Part shown: positions 1 to 12,107 of the stretch, in pieces
How the letters are laid out: every line of letters starts with the position of its first letter
Numbering within the stretch: the stretch's first letter is position 1
Origin: Cryptomeria japonica
Taxonomy: Eukaryota; Streptophyta; Pinopsida; Cupressales; Cupressaceae
Assembly (NCBI RefSeq): GCF_030272615.1
Contig: NC_081412.1
Span: 102,848,796 to 102,912,795 of the forward strand
Length of the DNA stretch: 64,000 nucleotides
Direction: 5' to 3'
The notes under the pieces: generated by a model
Databases searched by the model: none
What the model was told of the DNA's origin: nothing
Seen by the model: the letters and a program-made list of their open reading frames with translations, nothing else
Position numbers and translations under genes: made by a program

Positions 1-1975
1 CTGCAGTTCCCCCTATAGTAAAAACATACCTTGTAGTACTCCTCCGTGAATCAATATCACCCGCCAGATCAGAGTCAACAAATCCATTTAGAGCAGCATT
101 AGATCCTTTGAAACATAATGCCTTCGTAGTAGTTCCTTTCAAATACCGAAGAATCCATTTCACAGCATTCCAATGTTCCATACCCGGATTACTCATAAAC
201 CTGCTCCCCACTGCATGTGCAATATCTGGCCTTGTGCATACCATTGCATACATCAGACTGCCAACAGCTGATGAATATGGGATGTTAGACATTTTATTAA
301 CCTCTTCCTGTGCCTTTGGGCACATCTCTTTAGTCAATTTGAAATGACTAGCCAAAAGTGTACTAATTGCTTTTGCATCCTGCATGTTAAATCTTTTCAA
401 CACCTTCTTTATATATTCACTTTGGGACAAATTCAAGGTTCTATTTTTCCTGTCCTGTGTAATCCTCATACCGAGAATTTGCTTAGCTGCACCCAAATCC
501 TTCATAGCAAATGACCTGGCTAATTTCTGTTTAAGATCATTTATATGTTGCATGTTAGACTCAGCAACAAGCATGTCATCAACATAAAGCAACAGGATAA
601 TATAACTGCCATTATCAAATCTCTTAAAATATACACAATGATTAGAATGACATCTATGATAACCGTGTTCAGCCATGAAACTATCAAATTTTAAATACCA
701 TTGTCGGGGTGCTTGCTTTAGGCCATACAAACTTTTCTTCAACCTGCACACCAAGTTCTCCTTACCTTTGACCTCATATCCCTGTGGTTGCAACATGTAA
801 ATTTCCTCCTCCAAATCTCCATGGAGAAAAGCTGTTTTGACATCTAATTGTTCAAGATGTAAATCATCTGCAGCCACAAGACTAAGTACAGTTCTAATTG
901 AAGTCATTTTTACAACTGGAGAAAATATTTCATCATAATCTATACCCTTTTTCTGTGCAAAACCTTTTACCACAAGTTTGGCCTTATATCTTTTCTGACC
1001 TCCTTCCTCCTCCTTCAGCCGATAAACCCATTTGTTAGGCAAGACTCTTTTTTCTGCAGGTAAAGGGACTAAGTCCCAAGTCTTATTTTTCATCAAGGAG
1101 TCCATCTCCTCTTTCATGCCTAGCTGCCATTGTTGTTTGGCATCTACCTGCATTGCTTCTTCATATTCTTCTGGTTCACCAGAATCCGTTAATAAAATAG
1201 AATACAAAGAAGGAGAAAATCTTTCAGGGGGTCTACTTGTCCTCGTAGAACGTCTAACACTTGCAGGAGTTTGTGGGACAATTTGTTGTTGCCGAGCATC
1301 AGGTACTTGTGGCATTTCATTTTCAGGAATCTCATCCAACACCACATATTCTTGTTTTTCCTGTTCATGCTTCTTTTCCTGCATCTGTCCTTTATACATA
1401 ACCTTCTCATTGAATATAACATCTCTACTTCTAATTGTTTTCTTATTTTCAAAATCCCATAACCGATAGCCATATTCATCTATCCCATATCCAATGAAGG
1501 TACATTTCTGAGATTTAGCATCAAGCTTGGTTCTGTTTTCTTTATCAACATGGACAAAAGCTTCGCAACCAAAAGTTTTTAGAAAAGAATAATTTACCTT
1601 TTTACCAGTCCATGCCTCCTCTGGAATACCACCATCCAAAGGGGTTGAAGGTCCTCTATTTATCAAATAGACAGCAGTATGTACAGCATCTGCCCAAAAA
1701 TGTAAGGGTAATCCAGCATGCAATCTCATGCTCCTCGCACGTTCCATGATGGTCCTATTCATTCTCTTTGACACACCATTTTCCTGTGGAGTTCCTGGAA
1801 CTGTCTTCTGCTTTCGAATCCCATTTAAGGAACAGTAATCTTCAAATGTTTTGCTGCAATACTCACCTCCATTATCCGATCTGAGACACTTCAACTTTTT
1901 TCCTGTCTCATTCTCAACCAAAGCTTTCCATTTCTTAAAAGTTTCAAAAACATCTGATTTTTGTTTTAGGAAATA
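1..1975 (-). pseudogene. copia pol: integrase core, RT, start of RNase H
   Basis: After the +1 frameshift at about 1975 the minus strand stays open to the window edge. Visible parts in order are the integrase core (SDNGGEYCS with the second Asp; PQENGVSKRMNR with the catalytic Glu), a low-complexity linker, the reverse transcriptase (KWVYRLK, FLHGDLEEEIYM, LYGLKQAPRQWY, and the YVDD catalytic box in LLLYVDDMLVA), then the RNase H start (VDSDLAGD). I saw no stop codon in the parts I translated. The gene is called broken because of the frameshift and the protease change upstream. It would otherwise encode the replication enzymes of a copia element. Confidence 0.85.
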
Positions 1976-3560
1976 TACCCATGTTTTTTCTGGTTGAGTC
2001 ATCAATAAAAATAACATAATAACAAGAGCCACCAAGAGATGATACCTGAGCCGATCCCCATACATCTGAATGTACAAGCTCTAACTTTTCACTCTTCTTC
2101 TCTTTCCCAATCTTGAGAAATCTGACTCTTTTCTGTTTACCATAAACACAGTTTTCACAAAACTCTAAATCAATCTTCTTTAGTCCTGGCAATAGATTTT
2201 TGGAATGAAGGATTTTCATCCCTTTCTCACTCATGTGCCCAAGCCTATAGTGCCACATTATCGAATCTGTTCTTGCAACATTTATTGTTGTTGTCCCTAC
2301 AGTAACTTTATCTGTAGCAGCTAAGGTAGAGTAAGTGTTACCTTTACACAGATATAATGTGCCTACCTTCGCACCTTTAGCTACTACTAATGATCCTTTA
2401 GTGACCTTCCACATACTGTCTAAGAAGGTAACTATGCAACCTTCACTACCTAGTTGTCCTGCAGAAATTAAATTTCTTCTTAAATTAGGAACATGTCTTA
2501 CCTCTTGCAGAAACCAGTCATTACCATTTTGCAACTTGATCTTTATCTTTCCTTTTCCAACAATTTGACAGGGCTCATCATCACCCAAATATACCTGTCC
2601 AAAATCACCTTGAACATAATCTAGAAAATATTTTCTATGGGGTGTAGCATGAAATGAAGCCCTAGAATCTATTACCCAGGAATCATTAACATTATCCAAA
2701 CATAAGATTAAAGCATCTTGTAAAGTATTACTTTCAATATTGGCTTCCTTACTGTCATTTTCATTTTTGTCTCCTTCTTTGTTTTTCCGAGACCAACAGT
2801 CTTTCTTTAGATGACCAGGCTTTCCGCAGTACCAACAATCTTTCTTTCCTCTAGATTGAGAGCGTCCTTTCTTTGACTTCCCTCGTGACTTCTCATTCCC
2901 AGGGCCTTTTCCTCTTTCCTTTGATCTTCCTCTGTTCTCCACATTCAAAACACTATCCGATGATGTTGGAGTCTCACCTGTGTTTTTCCTTCGCTTTTCC
3001 TCGCTTAGGATAACACCAACAATATCATCAAATACCAAAGTATTTTTACCAGAGGCAGAGTTACTTATAGCCATAACCAAGCTATTCCAGCTTTCTGGCA
3101 AAGAACATAAAATCAAGAGAGCCCTAACCTCTTCTACAAAGGTAATTTTTACCGAAGACAATTGATTGGTAATTGTATTAAATTCATTTAAGTGCTCTGC
3201 TACAGATCCTCCCTCACTCATTTTCAAATTAAACAAACGCTTCATAAGAAATACCTTATTCGAAGCCGAGGGTTTCTCATACAACTTAGCGAATGTTGCC
3301 ATCAAATCTACAGTCGTTTTTGCTTCTGTTATATTGAATGCTACAGATGACGCAAGGCACAATCGAATGGATCCCAGTGCCTTTCTATCTAAAATGTCCC
3401 ACTCTTCATCTGATATTGTGGTTGGTTTCTTTGTTTTTCCTTCCAATGGCCGCCACAAATCCTTTTGATACAGGTAATCCTCCATCTGCATTTTCCATAA
3501 CTGATAATTCTGGCCATTAAACTTTTCAACCTTGAATTTGGAATCCTCCATTGCTCCCAC
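1944..3560 (-). CDS. copia gag-protease-integrase N-terminal part
   Basis: The ORF has 538 codons; the second Met ([11 protein letters not shown]) fits the usual copia gag start better than the first. Residues about 5-190 are a UBN2-type gag. A basic stretch follows, then a zinc knuckle ([17 protein letters not shown]2CX4HX4C) near residue 240. The protease motif near 295 reads WVIDSRAS where the aspartic protease needs DSGAS, so the active-site Gly is Arg. Next come the HHCC integrase zinc domain (WHYRLGHM ... CENCVYGK) and the first catalytic Asp (HSDVWG). The frame is lost at about 1975, where an extra A in an A-run shifts into a short false tail ending KTKIRCF. The true frame continues at 1-1970. 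Confidence 0.9.
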   Translation of the reverse strand: MGAMEDSKFKVEKFNGQNYQLWKMQMEDYLYQKDLWRPLEGKTKKPTTISDEEWDILDRKALGSIRLCLASSVAFNITEAKTTVDLMATFAKLYEKPSASNKVFLMKRLFNLKMSEGGSVAEHLNEFNTITNQLSSVKITFVEEVRALLILCSLPESWNSLVMAISNSASGKNTLVFDDIVGVILSEEKRRKNTGETPTSSDSVLNVENRGRSKERGKGPGNEKSRGKSKKGRSQSRGKKDCWYCGKPGHLKKDCWSRKNKEGDKNENDSKEANIESNTLQDALILCLDNVNDSWVIDSRASFHATPHRKYFLDYVQGDFGQVYLGDDEPCQIVGKGKIKIKLQNGNDWFLQEVRHVPNLRRNLISAGQLGSEGCIVTFLDSMWKVTKGSLVVAKGAKVGTLYLCKGNTYSTLAATDKVTVGTTTINVARTDSIMWHYRLGHMSEKGMKILHSKNLLPGLKKIDLEFCENCVYGKQKRVRFLKIGKEKKSEKLELVHSDVWGSAQVSSLGGSCYYVIFIDDSTRKNMGIFPKTKIRCF

Positions 3561-3597
3561 TCAAATCTGAAAGTCCTGCCAATTTACAGAAAACCTC

Positions 3598-3609
3598 GCT
3601 CTGATACCA
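3598..3609 (-). other. copia primer-binding site
   Basis: On the minus strand TGGTATCAGAGC follows the LTR after two bases (AT). This is the standard plant copia site for initiator-Met tRNA priming. Confidence 0.9.
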
Positions 3610-3611
3610 AT

Positions 3612-4072
3612 TGTTAGGGTTTCAAGCAGATCCGAAGCAAATATGAACTAACAATTATATGCAGATTTAAACACAAAAGATAAAGAAATAAAACAGGACA
3701 CAGATAACACAGAGATTTAACGTGGTTCACCCAGAATGGGTTACGTCTACCATACACAGCCGTCCAATCTTTCTTATTATCCAGCAAAAATAGTACATCA
3801 ACCTTACAATGCCTTAAGCATCCCAATCGCTTATAACATGCGTTTTTAGGGCAACAAACAAAGTCGGCCTTTTTAGGGTTTTATTACAATGTCGTTTTCA
3901 TCAACGAAAAACGGCAAATGTTTTTTTTCAGGGGCTGCCGCCCCCGAACTCCGGCTTTTCTCGGGGGCTGCCGCCCCCGAACCCCTGCCCGGGGCCCAGC
4001 CCGACCCCGGACCTCGGCGAGGATACATGCTGAGTGTACAGTACTTTGCTGATCAGTCGCCACATTTCAACA
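3612..4072 (-). repeat. copia 5' LTR (461 bp)
   Basis: The plus strand reads TGTTAG at the left and CAACA at the right, so the LTR has TG...CA termini. It contains a G/C-rich direct repeat (GGGCTGCCGCCCCCGAAC) at about 3931-3985. The left boundary abuts the primer-binding site. Confidence 0.8.
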
Positions 4073-4607
4073 AAAGGATGAGGGTTTAGAAGTTCTATTC
4101 TAAGACTATCTAACCTAGAATGCAAGAGGCAATGAATGATTCAATAAAATTCAACTAGGCAAGATTTCACCATCAAAGAACAATTCAACACAAGCTTAGT
4201 GCGATCATCTAGGGTTAAGTTATAGATGTTCAAATTATTACCTTCAACATCAATACCATCAAGGCAATGCATACCAATGGACGTGCAATAATTGAAGTTA
4301 AGTCGATTCAAATTCCAGTTGACCACACAAGGCAATCTTACAATCAGCAAGAAGCTAGTGGTATGGATTAAACGAATTTCATTCAAATGCATTCAACACT
4401 TATTTCATCCAATCTAAAAATACTTGAAACAAATTCTAATCTAAGTTCTAATCTAAATTTGGAGGCAATGAGAACCACAAATGCATACAAAATCTAAACA
4501 AAACCACCAAACTTCAATGATTTGTATTCAAACTTGCAGCATGTAGATGACAATTCTTAAAAATCTCTCTCTTACAAATGAGAGGCAAATAGGTTTATAT
4601 AGAGTCT
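4073..4607 (-). repeat. Fragment of a telo-box-family LTR (F), R-U5 part
   Basis: This matches the R region of the LTRs at 8860-9150 and 24060-24230 (shared TCGACCACACAAGG-type and AAGAAGCTAGTGG blocks), minus orientation. A minus-strand TATA (CTCTATATAAACC) lies at 4592-4603. Its U5 is cut by the copia insertion at 4072, and its U3 is cut right behind the TATA box by LTR E at 4608. Confidence 0.65.
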
Positions 4608-6358
4608 TATTGGCGTGCGTTTTGTGACCACACCAACACATAATAAAGTTTCCCAACGGTCACCTTATCCTCTCTTGATCAAAATCAAATGTATGCTAAG
4701 ATTGCAAGAACATCATACATTGACTCCAAGGTTCCAACTACGTACTAGCAACTTTATGTTGATATAGGCTCGTGTGGTAGATGTTTGCTGGTAATCCAAG
4801 GGGATTTACATTTGATCATTCTTTTCACTTCTTTTCTATGGCTGTAACTTCATTATCAGATATAGCAATTTTGTGATGCTTCTACCACGAATGAACTAAA
4901 CTGGAATGAACTGAAATTAAAGGGGAAAGGGTTAGAAGGATCTAAATATACTCCTAAGGGAAATGATATCAATAGATAGTGCTCTAATGGACGAATTCCA
5001 AATAAACCAAATTCTACTTCGCTAAGATTAACTACAACTTCACAAGAACTGGTGCAATCTTCTAGGGATGTTGAAGGATTTTTACATCGAGAAAGTGCAT
5101 TTGAATACCCAAAACTGTGCAATCCAAATGACTATCCACAATCGAAGTTAGCACAAATTTAGTGGCTCATGCTAACTTTACACTACAACTTAGAATCAAC
5201 AAGATGCAAAAAGTATGAACCGTGTAAATTCATCAAACATCATTACATTCTCCATTGAAATCAAAGCGCTATTCTACTTCTACTCTAAGTGAGGAAAGTG
5301 AAACCATGCAAGTTTTGAAAAATAACTTAAGTGAACACCATCAGAGAACAATGCATCAATGTTATTATCTCAATAACTTATCGCAACAATTTCATACAAA
5401 TCTCCCTTCTTTACAAATGAAAGGGTTACCCCCTTATAGGCGCCTCCATTCTTGATTACATGCAAACCCTAATTAAGGTTTGACCCAAAGGATTCCACAC
5501 ACATGATGCAACAAGGTGGGAATAAACATTAAATGCCCATCATGCCTACTTACAATTAGTTACATTCCTGCCAAAAATGGCATCTATTGTGCATTAAATG
5601 CACTTCTTTCAAATTCGCCCAATTTGTAATAAATGCCCCATCAAGCCAGAAATTGCCCCTTATACCGTGAATACTCCACATCTCCAAAATCAGCTACATG
5701 CAATAAATGCTTCATTATGCAAAGTTCGCCCAACATGCAAAAGATGCTTCATTAATTCATTAAGTATGATGGCTGCCATGCATTGAATCAACCGCCACTT
5801 GGTCAAACACCTGCCAGCAGTAAATGTGCCATCATGCCTCCATGCATTCAATAGGTTCTCGACATGCAAGTTGACCCCGCCATCATAGGAACTACTATAA
5901 TTTTCTACGCTGTGTTTCATTAATACGTAATGTTCTCTTTGCATGTTGCCAACTTATCTTTTGCAAGAATCTTTCTATTTCGGGCTCACAAAAGACATTT
6001 TGGAAGATTTTCCTTTCCTGAAGGAATTTTAACAATCTTTTCGACCTCTGAAGGATTCATGTATGTCCGAAATTTGAGGAGAGAGAAAATCCTTATAGAG
6101 AGATTTGGTTTTGAAATAATTTTCTTGTGTTCTCATCCACACCTCGTCTTGAAGGAAGACTTTTCATCAATTGACCATTTCTTCCATGTCTGGGAAATTT
6201 GTCGTGTCTTGAGTCCTGGAGAGAGAAAATTCTCACACAACCAACTTTTTCGTGCTTCGAAATTCATCATCTTGCATGCAATTCCACCTTGAGGAAGAAA
6301 TTTTTTGAATTTTGAACTTTTCTTCTTGAACTTTGATTTTCACGTCTTGCTTCCAACC
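4608..6358 (-). mobile_element. Giant LTR E, segment 1 (promoter, R, U5)
   Basis: This is the 3' end of a minus-strand giant LTR. Its outer end (TATTGGCGTG, plus strand) corresponds to the TGTTGACGTG end of the LTR at 8597, with TG mutated to TA. Rightwards come U5 and R blocks shared with the other LTRs, TATA (5432-5438), a telo-box palindrome (5464-5481), then the GGAGGAAA-rich array tail (5930-6358). At 6358 it is interrupted by LTR A with target duplication CAACC. It resumes at 27698, where CTTCCAACC is followed by TTGGGCACATTTTGAGC exactly as in the uninterrupted copy near 28015. No gene is visible in 4608-6358. Confidence 0.75.
5432..5481 (-). promoter_or_regulatory. LTR E promoter: telo-box palindrome plus TATA
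   Basis: AAACCCTAATTAAGGTTT at 5464-5481 is a one-mismatch form of the palindromic telo-box seen in sister LTRs. A minus-strand TATAAGG lies at 5432-5438. The gap is about 25 bp, not the 64-65 bp of the other copies, which suggests a roughly 40-bp deletion. Confidence 0.5.
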
Positions 6359-6404
6359 TGTTGTGACCTATTCACACATTGCCCCATGGCAAATGGGGAC
6401 CCCT
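6359..6404 (+). repeat. Giant-LTR 5' hairpin module, copy 1
   Basis: This is the first of five copies of the LTR 5' end. It begins TGTTGTGACC and contains two inverted repeats: TGTGA/TCACA and CCCCATG/CATTTGGGG-like arms (CCCCAT...AATGGGGACC). Further copies are at 15274-15318 (minus), 29969-30014, 45536-45583 and 59056-59101. Confidence 0.85.
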
Positions 6405-6708
6405 ACTTTTTGCTTGCTAGGGTTAGTTTAGTTTGCTTGTTTGCTTGGTCTTGGCTATTAGTCTTTGCAGTGAAAGTTGCCAGAGAGATCATTAGGATAG
6501 CAGGCTCTACTTAAGTTGAAGTGGGTTAGTAGGTGGTCTAAGTCAGGGTCTCTGTGAAAGCCTTCCCTAGGTCAGGCTTTGCTCTTGTTGCTAGGTTATG
6601 TCTTGTTTGAGTTTGAGGAAGTCAATGAAGCTTTGTGAGTGAATATCATCTTTGAGGTTTTGAGATTGGTCCAGTTGATGAAGTTCAAGGCATTGATTGA
6701 TGTGAAGT

Positions 6709-7607
6709 TGTTGACATTACACACTCAAATGAGAATGGTTGATGTTGTCATTGATGGCAACCAACTGGTAACAGGGTTCTACAGGATTCTATTGTTTTTA
6801 CTGGCAATAGACTTTGCATATCGGCACCGACAGCTACACAAAGTTCATTCACACCGGCATCCAGTTTACACCGGCAATGAATCATATCGGCACTCAGGCC
6901 GACATAAGATAAAGTCTTGTTTATGCGAATTATATTGTAATGTAATTAATTATTTGTAGCCGACATGATATAATGTAAAGACTCATATATGTGTGAGACC
7001 TTGTAAGGCATTTTGTAAGTATGTATGGTATGTAAGCAAAGAAGAAGATTATGTAATTAGGTAATGATTATGAGAGCGAATATCTGTATATGCATTTTGA
7101 TGTAATAATTTTGATGAGCGAATAAGAGCAGAGCAGAGCGAAGTAAGGTTTATGGCAGAGGTATTTGACAAAGCTTAAACCGGTACTGAATCTAGCATTG
7201 TAGATGCTATTTTGAGCAGTACATTGTCATTGGATTTAATCATCCAATTTTGTAGTTAGTGTGACTCCTAATTTGTATTAAGCAGTGAGCTCTAGGCTGT
7301 TGGCCTTCCTACATGTGCAGGCCCCTATTGTATCAGTAATATTTATTCATATTGGCCAGTGAGTAAATATTGTGGGTCACAAATCCCACCGAGGTTTTTC
7401 CCTACCAGGTTTCCTCGCCAAAATATCTTGTGTTATGGTGTGCATTGATGTTGTCTCTCTTATTTCTCTTTATTGCTTTATTGCTTGTTTACCGGTACAT
7501 TAATTTGGGTTATAAAGTTGCTAACAAGTTTAAATATTTCATCCATCGGTTAGACACTGATTCACCCCCCCTCCTCAGTGTCTTTGGGACTGATCAAATA
7601 TCTAACA
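6709..7607 (+). mobile_element. Solo LTR of the zinc-knuckle element family (899 bp)
   Basis: It starts TGTTGACATT and ends ATATCTAACA. Flanks are GAAGT (6704-6708) and GAAGC (7608-7612), a 4/5 target duplication. Its 3' part (GGGTCACAAATCCCACCG, then ACTGATTCACCCCCCC before the end) matches the LTRs of the element at 50367-58332. No ORF in it is convincing. Confidence 0.8.
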
Positions 7608-7708
7608 GAAGCTGGCCTATTTATCCTTGATAAACGCCTAATGATCAAGTCTAGATTTGAGAATTTGGAGAAAGGTCAAGAATTTGAGCACTTTTGCAAA
7701 TTTCGCAT

Positions 7709-8115
7709 CTAACCCTTCCAAAGGGTCCAAAGCGAAATCTTCCTTATCTCCCTTTTGATTCCTATTCTAGACAAAACTTTCACTTTAAGGCATGGATGTG
7801 AGGGAAATAAGCCTGAGTTCACCTTTGGAGATGCTTTGGATAAGCTTGGATGTGGATATTTGATGAAAAGGTCAAGATTTGAGCCTAAAGGACAAATTTT
7901 GCTCCTGACCCTTCCAAAGGGTCCAAAGCAAAATCCTTAGTAAGACCTAATTTGTCATCAAAAGCATTGAATTGACATCACCTTGAAGGTAAATTGACTT
8001 GATTAAGATGAACGAAGTATCTAAAAACTAAGTCTAAGAACAAAGTTGAGGGAAAAATGAAGAAATTTAGCCTAAAACATGAATTTCGCTCCTGACCCTT
8101 CCAAAGGGTCCAGAG
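7709..8115 (+). repeat. Hairpin array type A, left part (3 units)
   Basis: Three units, at about 7709, 7902 and 8090, carry the inverted repeat CTGACCCTTCC/AAAGGGTCCAGAG within CGCTC...GAGCG outer arms. The array resumes at 24625 after the nested insertions. Confidence 0.8.
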
Positions 8116-8350
8116 TGTAAATGTAAATAGACTATTATAGATTTACAGAGCAATCTGATTTGCTGTGACGTCGAGTTTATAATGTTAGCATATGATTGAA
8201 GGATTGTAAAACCGATTTGTGTCTTTTATCGATTTGCCTTTGTAGATACGAAAAGCAACTGAATATATCTTCCACTGATTGCTGTGTATTTCACTATATA
8301 TTCATCAGGGAGGGTGGTGTATATATATCATTTGTTTTCCATGGGATCAT

Positions 8351-8423
8351 GCCTCCACAGGGGGTCGCGATCCTATGTGAAACCACGTGGTTCCACATAG
8401 GGTCGTGACCCCTGTGTGGAGCC
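8351..8423. repeat. Imperfect 73-bp palindrome with central G-box
   Basis: GCCTCCACAGG... pairs with ...CCTGTGTGGAGCC across the centre ACCACGTGGT (8382-8391). The centre is a G-box (CACGTG) core. The arms are about 36 bp with a few mismatches. Confidence 0.8.
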
Positions 8424-9457
8424 ACGATCCTTCTACATCGGCTATTACCTTAATCAAACTAATGACGTTGCATAACAAATTTGTTAGTTTAACTCTTAAC
8501 TAAATTCCAATCTTAATTAAATCGCAAATAACAAAATTATTATTCTGTGTGCTGAGACAATTAGAGAACAGAATTAGTTTTTTGTGTGTTACAACTTGTT
8601 GACGTGTATTTTGTACACAATCATACACAGAATAAAATACCCAAGGGTACCTTATCCTCTCTTGAATAAAGTCTCTGATTGCTGAAGATGTCGCAAAAAA
8701 GGATCAATCAAGATGACTCCAATGTTCTTTTATGTAGGGTCTCTACGTGTGGATAAGCACCAGTGGTCGTTGTGATTGCTGTTTCATCAAGGGGACTTAC
8801 GTATCCGAAATGCAGGAACAAGATTTCCTAATACTAATGAATTCCAAAAAAGATCAAAAGGGTAGGGTTTGCAAGAGATAAACTCTAATCTAATCCTAAG
8901 AACAACTCAATGTAGGCTAGACTTGGCAAGATTCTACCAACTTCAGTATTGCCAAGGAATTACAACTTTACTGAAACTGATGCGATCTTCTAAGGTGAAT
9001 AATGATTTCCAAATCATCAAGAATCATAGGCACTACCATGAAGGTACATATCAATGACTCAATAATGAATGAAGGTTTATGCAATCCAAATATTTCCAGT
9101 CGACCACACAAGGCGTCCTTACAATCAGTAAGAAGCTAGTGGTTTGGAGTATGAATCTCACCAAAGATCAAGCCCAACACTTAGTCCTTCAAATTTAAAT
9201 ACTACTTTGACTGAGAATGATTCAAGAAAGTAAACAACCATGAAGATAACCACAAGAATTGTAATAAAACACCATAACTTCAATATTTTATTGATCTCAA
9301 AGCCATCATAAACAACAATTGTTTGAAATTCCTTCTTCAAAGCTCAATCTTGCTACAAAATAACTTGCTTCTCCAAAAACTCTAAACTCTAACTATTTCT
9401 TATTGCTCTCTCTTAATTCTATTTCTATATCTATATCAAAATGAAAATGAATGAGGG

Positions 9458-9547
9458 TATAAATAGCATCCTCAATTACAATGAACGGTCCAGATCAAAA
9501 GAAGATCAATGGCCAAGATTATGACACCTAAACCCTAATTAGGGTTT
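9458..9547 (-). promoter_or_regulatory. LTR promoter of the 16-kb element
   Basis: The perfect 18-bp palindrome AAACCCTAATTAGGGTTT (9530-9547) holds two inverted telo-boxes. The TATA-like TATAAATA (plus strand, 9458-9465) lies 64 bp downstream in the sense direction. The same pair and spacing occur in LTRs A, b and D. Confidence 0.75.
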
Positions 9548-9658
9548 ATTACAAATAGCCCCCTTTTTATTGAACAATATTAAATGCATAGCCAAATATT
9601 AAATTTGGCACAAAAATCTAGGAGACATAGACCAATGATAATTAAGGTGCCACATCAT

Positions 9659-12107
9659 CTATAACAACCTCCCTTCTAGAATCTTATTCCCTTTCCAATG
9701 CTCCTTTTTAGCATATGCAATGAATCTAGACACGATTCCTTCGATCTCAGCAATTGGAATCTCGGGAAGATTCCTCATTCGTTCCTCCAAGTGGATGACC
9801 TGATCGAAAGCTTTGAGAAGAGCAATGTCCCATCCAGGTTCAAGTTCTTTGATTTTCTCAATCAGGAGCATGGTAGCAAACATCTGATCCCGTTGTTCAT
9901 CTGTAATAACATTCTCATCTTTGCAAAAGATGACCTTACTCTTTCTTCCAATTCTTGCAAATCCACATCTGTCTCAACTTCAACCCTCCTGCCAAGAATA
10001 GTACATAATACTTCAAACACCTTGTCCTGGATCGGATGGATAATCTCTTCAACTTGATTGCATTTGTTACTGATGTCCTCAAAAAGAACCTCCTTCATCT
10101 GGAGTAAAGTTGACCATTGGAGTAAACTACGAGGTCCTCCATCCATTATCTTTTCTTGTGCTAGGACCTTCCTTGATGTTTGTCGTTCTGTACTATTGAT
10201 TCCATAGATTCCTCCATTTCAAGTGTCTTCTTCTCTTGTCGAGAAGATGTGCCGGATGAACGATCTCGGTTGGCCTCTGGCTTCTTCTTGGAGGATTCCC
10301 TTTTCTCAGGTCTCTCTTTTCTCTTTGAGCCTCTAGGATGAGGATTACCCTCACTTACGCTTCGAAGGTTGCCTTCGCTTGTGCTTCTGGGATTAGGATC
10401 ACCTTCACTTACACTTGCTCCGCCTTCTCCTGGCCTTTCCTCCAAAGTAAAAGTCATAGATATGCCCTGCTCTCTCAACTTTTGATGTTGCACATCAACC
10501 CATCTGCGAGTACAAGACAAAACTGGAGCCATCAAGGCATCTAGATCCAAAATTTCAGGTTCATTCCAATCTAGCCTTACTGCTTTGCTTTCTCAGTCAT
10601 AAGATGATTGCATATGTCTGCCACTGTCCTGAGCTTGGTCAGCCACTCTGTAAATTTTGCATTTCCTGATGAAGTCTAAAGGCAATCTGGAATGCATCTT
10701 TCTTTTTACTTCAAGATCATCTGAGAGATTCATCACAAAGTCTTCCACCTGAGGTTCATGTTTGTATTTCCTTCCGACTGTCTCCTCTATATACCCATAA
10801 GGATCAAAACTCTCTCTCAAGGCAAAGAATGAAAATGAATATAAAGCTAACTCCTTTTCTGCATCATCCATGGCTAGAGCATTAGGACATACCTCAACTG
10901 AATTTCCTAGTATGATAGGAACAGGAACTCCATTTCCATGCCTGTGTCTGAATGCCTTTGCATACGCTGCCAACTGTCTAGTTACCTCAAGTAACACTAT
11001 TCTGTCTGTCAGATATCTCGGCAACATGTAGGGAGGTGAAGGACATCCATGAACTCTAATATATGTAAACTTCTGAAATTGGATGAACCAAGCACCGTAC
11101 CTCTTTACAAGCTCTTGTGCATCTTGAGATAGCCGATTATGAATCCCGCCTTGCAATGTCCTGGTGATGTTCATCTTGAAGGTATCATTGACTAACTTGT
11201 AGTCACTTCCTGGAGGATGATGCAAATGAATATAGGAATCACAAACTCTGACTTCCCCGGGCCCTCTTCCGATCACTCCCCTGTGAGGTAATCCTGCATA
11301 TTCAAAACTCCTTATCAAGGCATATATGATGTATGAACTCATGTGGAAAGACTTGGTAGCCTTCAATCTTCTTAACTGCACGTCCAAGCAATGGCTAATC
11401 ATTCTAGCCCAGTGAATTGTTCCTTTTCCTTGAACTATCACTTGGATGAAGTAGAACATCCACTTCTCAAAATAGAAGGCTTGAGGAGCCCCTGTAACTC
11501 GGTTGAGTAATGTTATCAAATCTCTGTACTCCTCCTGGCAGTCGATCCTATGTGGTGTGTTCGGAATCTTGCTCAGGCGAGGACGACTCTTGAGTAACCA
11601 ATTCTTGTTGATGATGCTCAAGCAAGTGTCTGGATCATCTTCGTACATGGACCTGGCTCCTTCTAAGCTTTTATAAATCATATCTTTATGTTCTGGCAGG
11701 TGAAAAGCTTCATTGATAGCCTCCTCTGAAAGATAAGCCAAAGTGTTTCCTTCCTTGGACACGATCGATCTGGACTGTGGATCATAATGGCGAGCACACT
11801 CGATCATCAACTCATGGCACTGGTTTGTTGGAGGGAAGCCGGCCGCCTTGATAATGCCACTTTCAATTATTCTCCTTGCGACAGGTGATGGCTTGCCAAT
11901 GTAAGGGACCTCTTGAAACTTCTTCACACTGAAGTTTCCCAGGTTGGTATCTCCAATGTTGCTCCACTTCGACACGATCTTGGTCTCCAATTCTTCGTTC
12001 TTTTGATCTTCCTTCATGAGGGCTGGACGACTGGTAGATGCTCCTGTCTTCGGGGTCGCCATTGTGACACCTACACAACATTTCATAATGAGTAATGGAT
12101 TTTGCAA
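9659..12107 (-). pseudogene. LTR-encoded accessory ORF (copy a)
   Basis: A coding region of about 815 codons lies inside the LTR, upstream of its promoter. The first 504 codons (12107-10593) are open. An in-frame TGA at 10593-10595 is followed in the same frame by 10592-10161 (LDWNEPEILDLDALMAP). Two frameshifts then lead to 10146-9862 and 9883-9659. Recognisable blocks: GKPSPVARRIIESGIIKAAG, CHELMIECARHYD, an AFYFEKWMFYFI segment, LPRYLTDRI. A Ser/Glu/Lys-rich low-complexity stretch and a helical C-terminal domain (IEKIKELEPGWD) follow. The same blocks recur at 33643-35565 and 36581-38175. I do not recognise the family. The fold-like pattern recalls plant-mobile-domain or putative plant transposon proteins carried by Tat/Athila elements, but that is inference. 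Confidence 0.8.

Larger units (their letters stand above)
1..4072 (-). mobile_element. Ty1/copia retrotransposon, 5' part
   Basis: A copia element lies on the minus strand. Reading leftwards from 4072 it shows a 5' LTR (3612-4072), a primer-binding site matching the initiator-Met tRNA type (3598-3609), gag, protease, integrase and reverse transcriptase. The window starts inside RNase H, so the 3' LTR is missing. Domain order gag-PR-INT-RT-RH is diagnostic of copia rather than gypsy. The bases after the LTR (4073 on) belong to another LTR of the telo-box family, so copia inserted into that. The target duplication cannot be checked because the left end is outside the window. It is damaged by a frameshift in integrase and an altered protease motif. 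Confidence 0.93.

Noticed and set aside
9530-9547. Interstitial telomere repeat
   Set aside because: Only two inverted half-repeats at a fixed promoter position, not a tandem TTTAGGG tract.
9659-9676. Possible polypurine tract and LTR start (GAAGGGAGG then TGTTATAG, minus strand)
   Set aside because: The bases are the in-frame end of the accessory ORF and align with the same codons in copy b. LTRs A and D show the true start is the TGTTGTGAC module.
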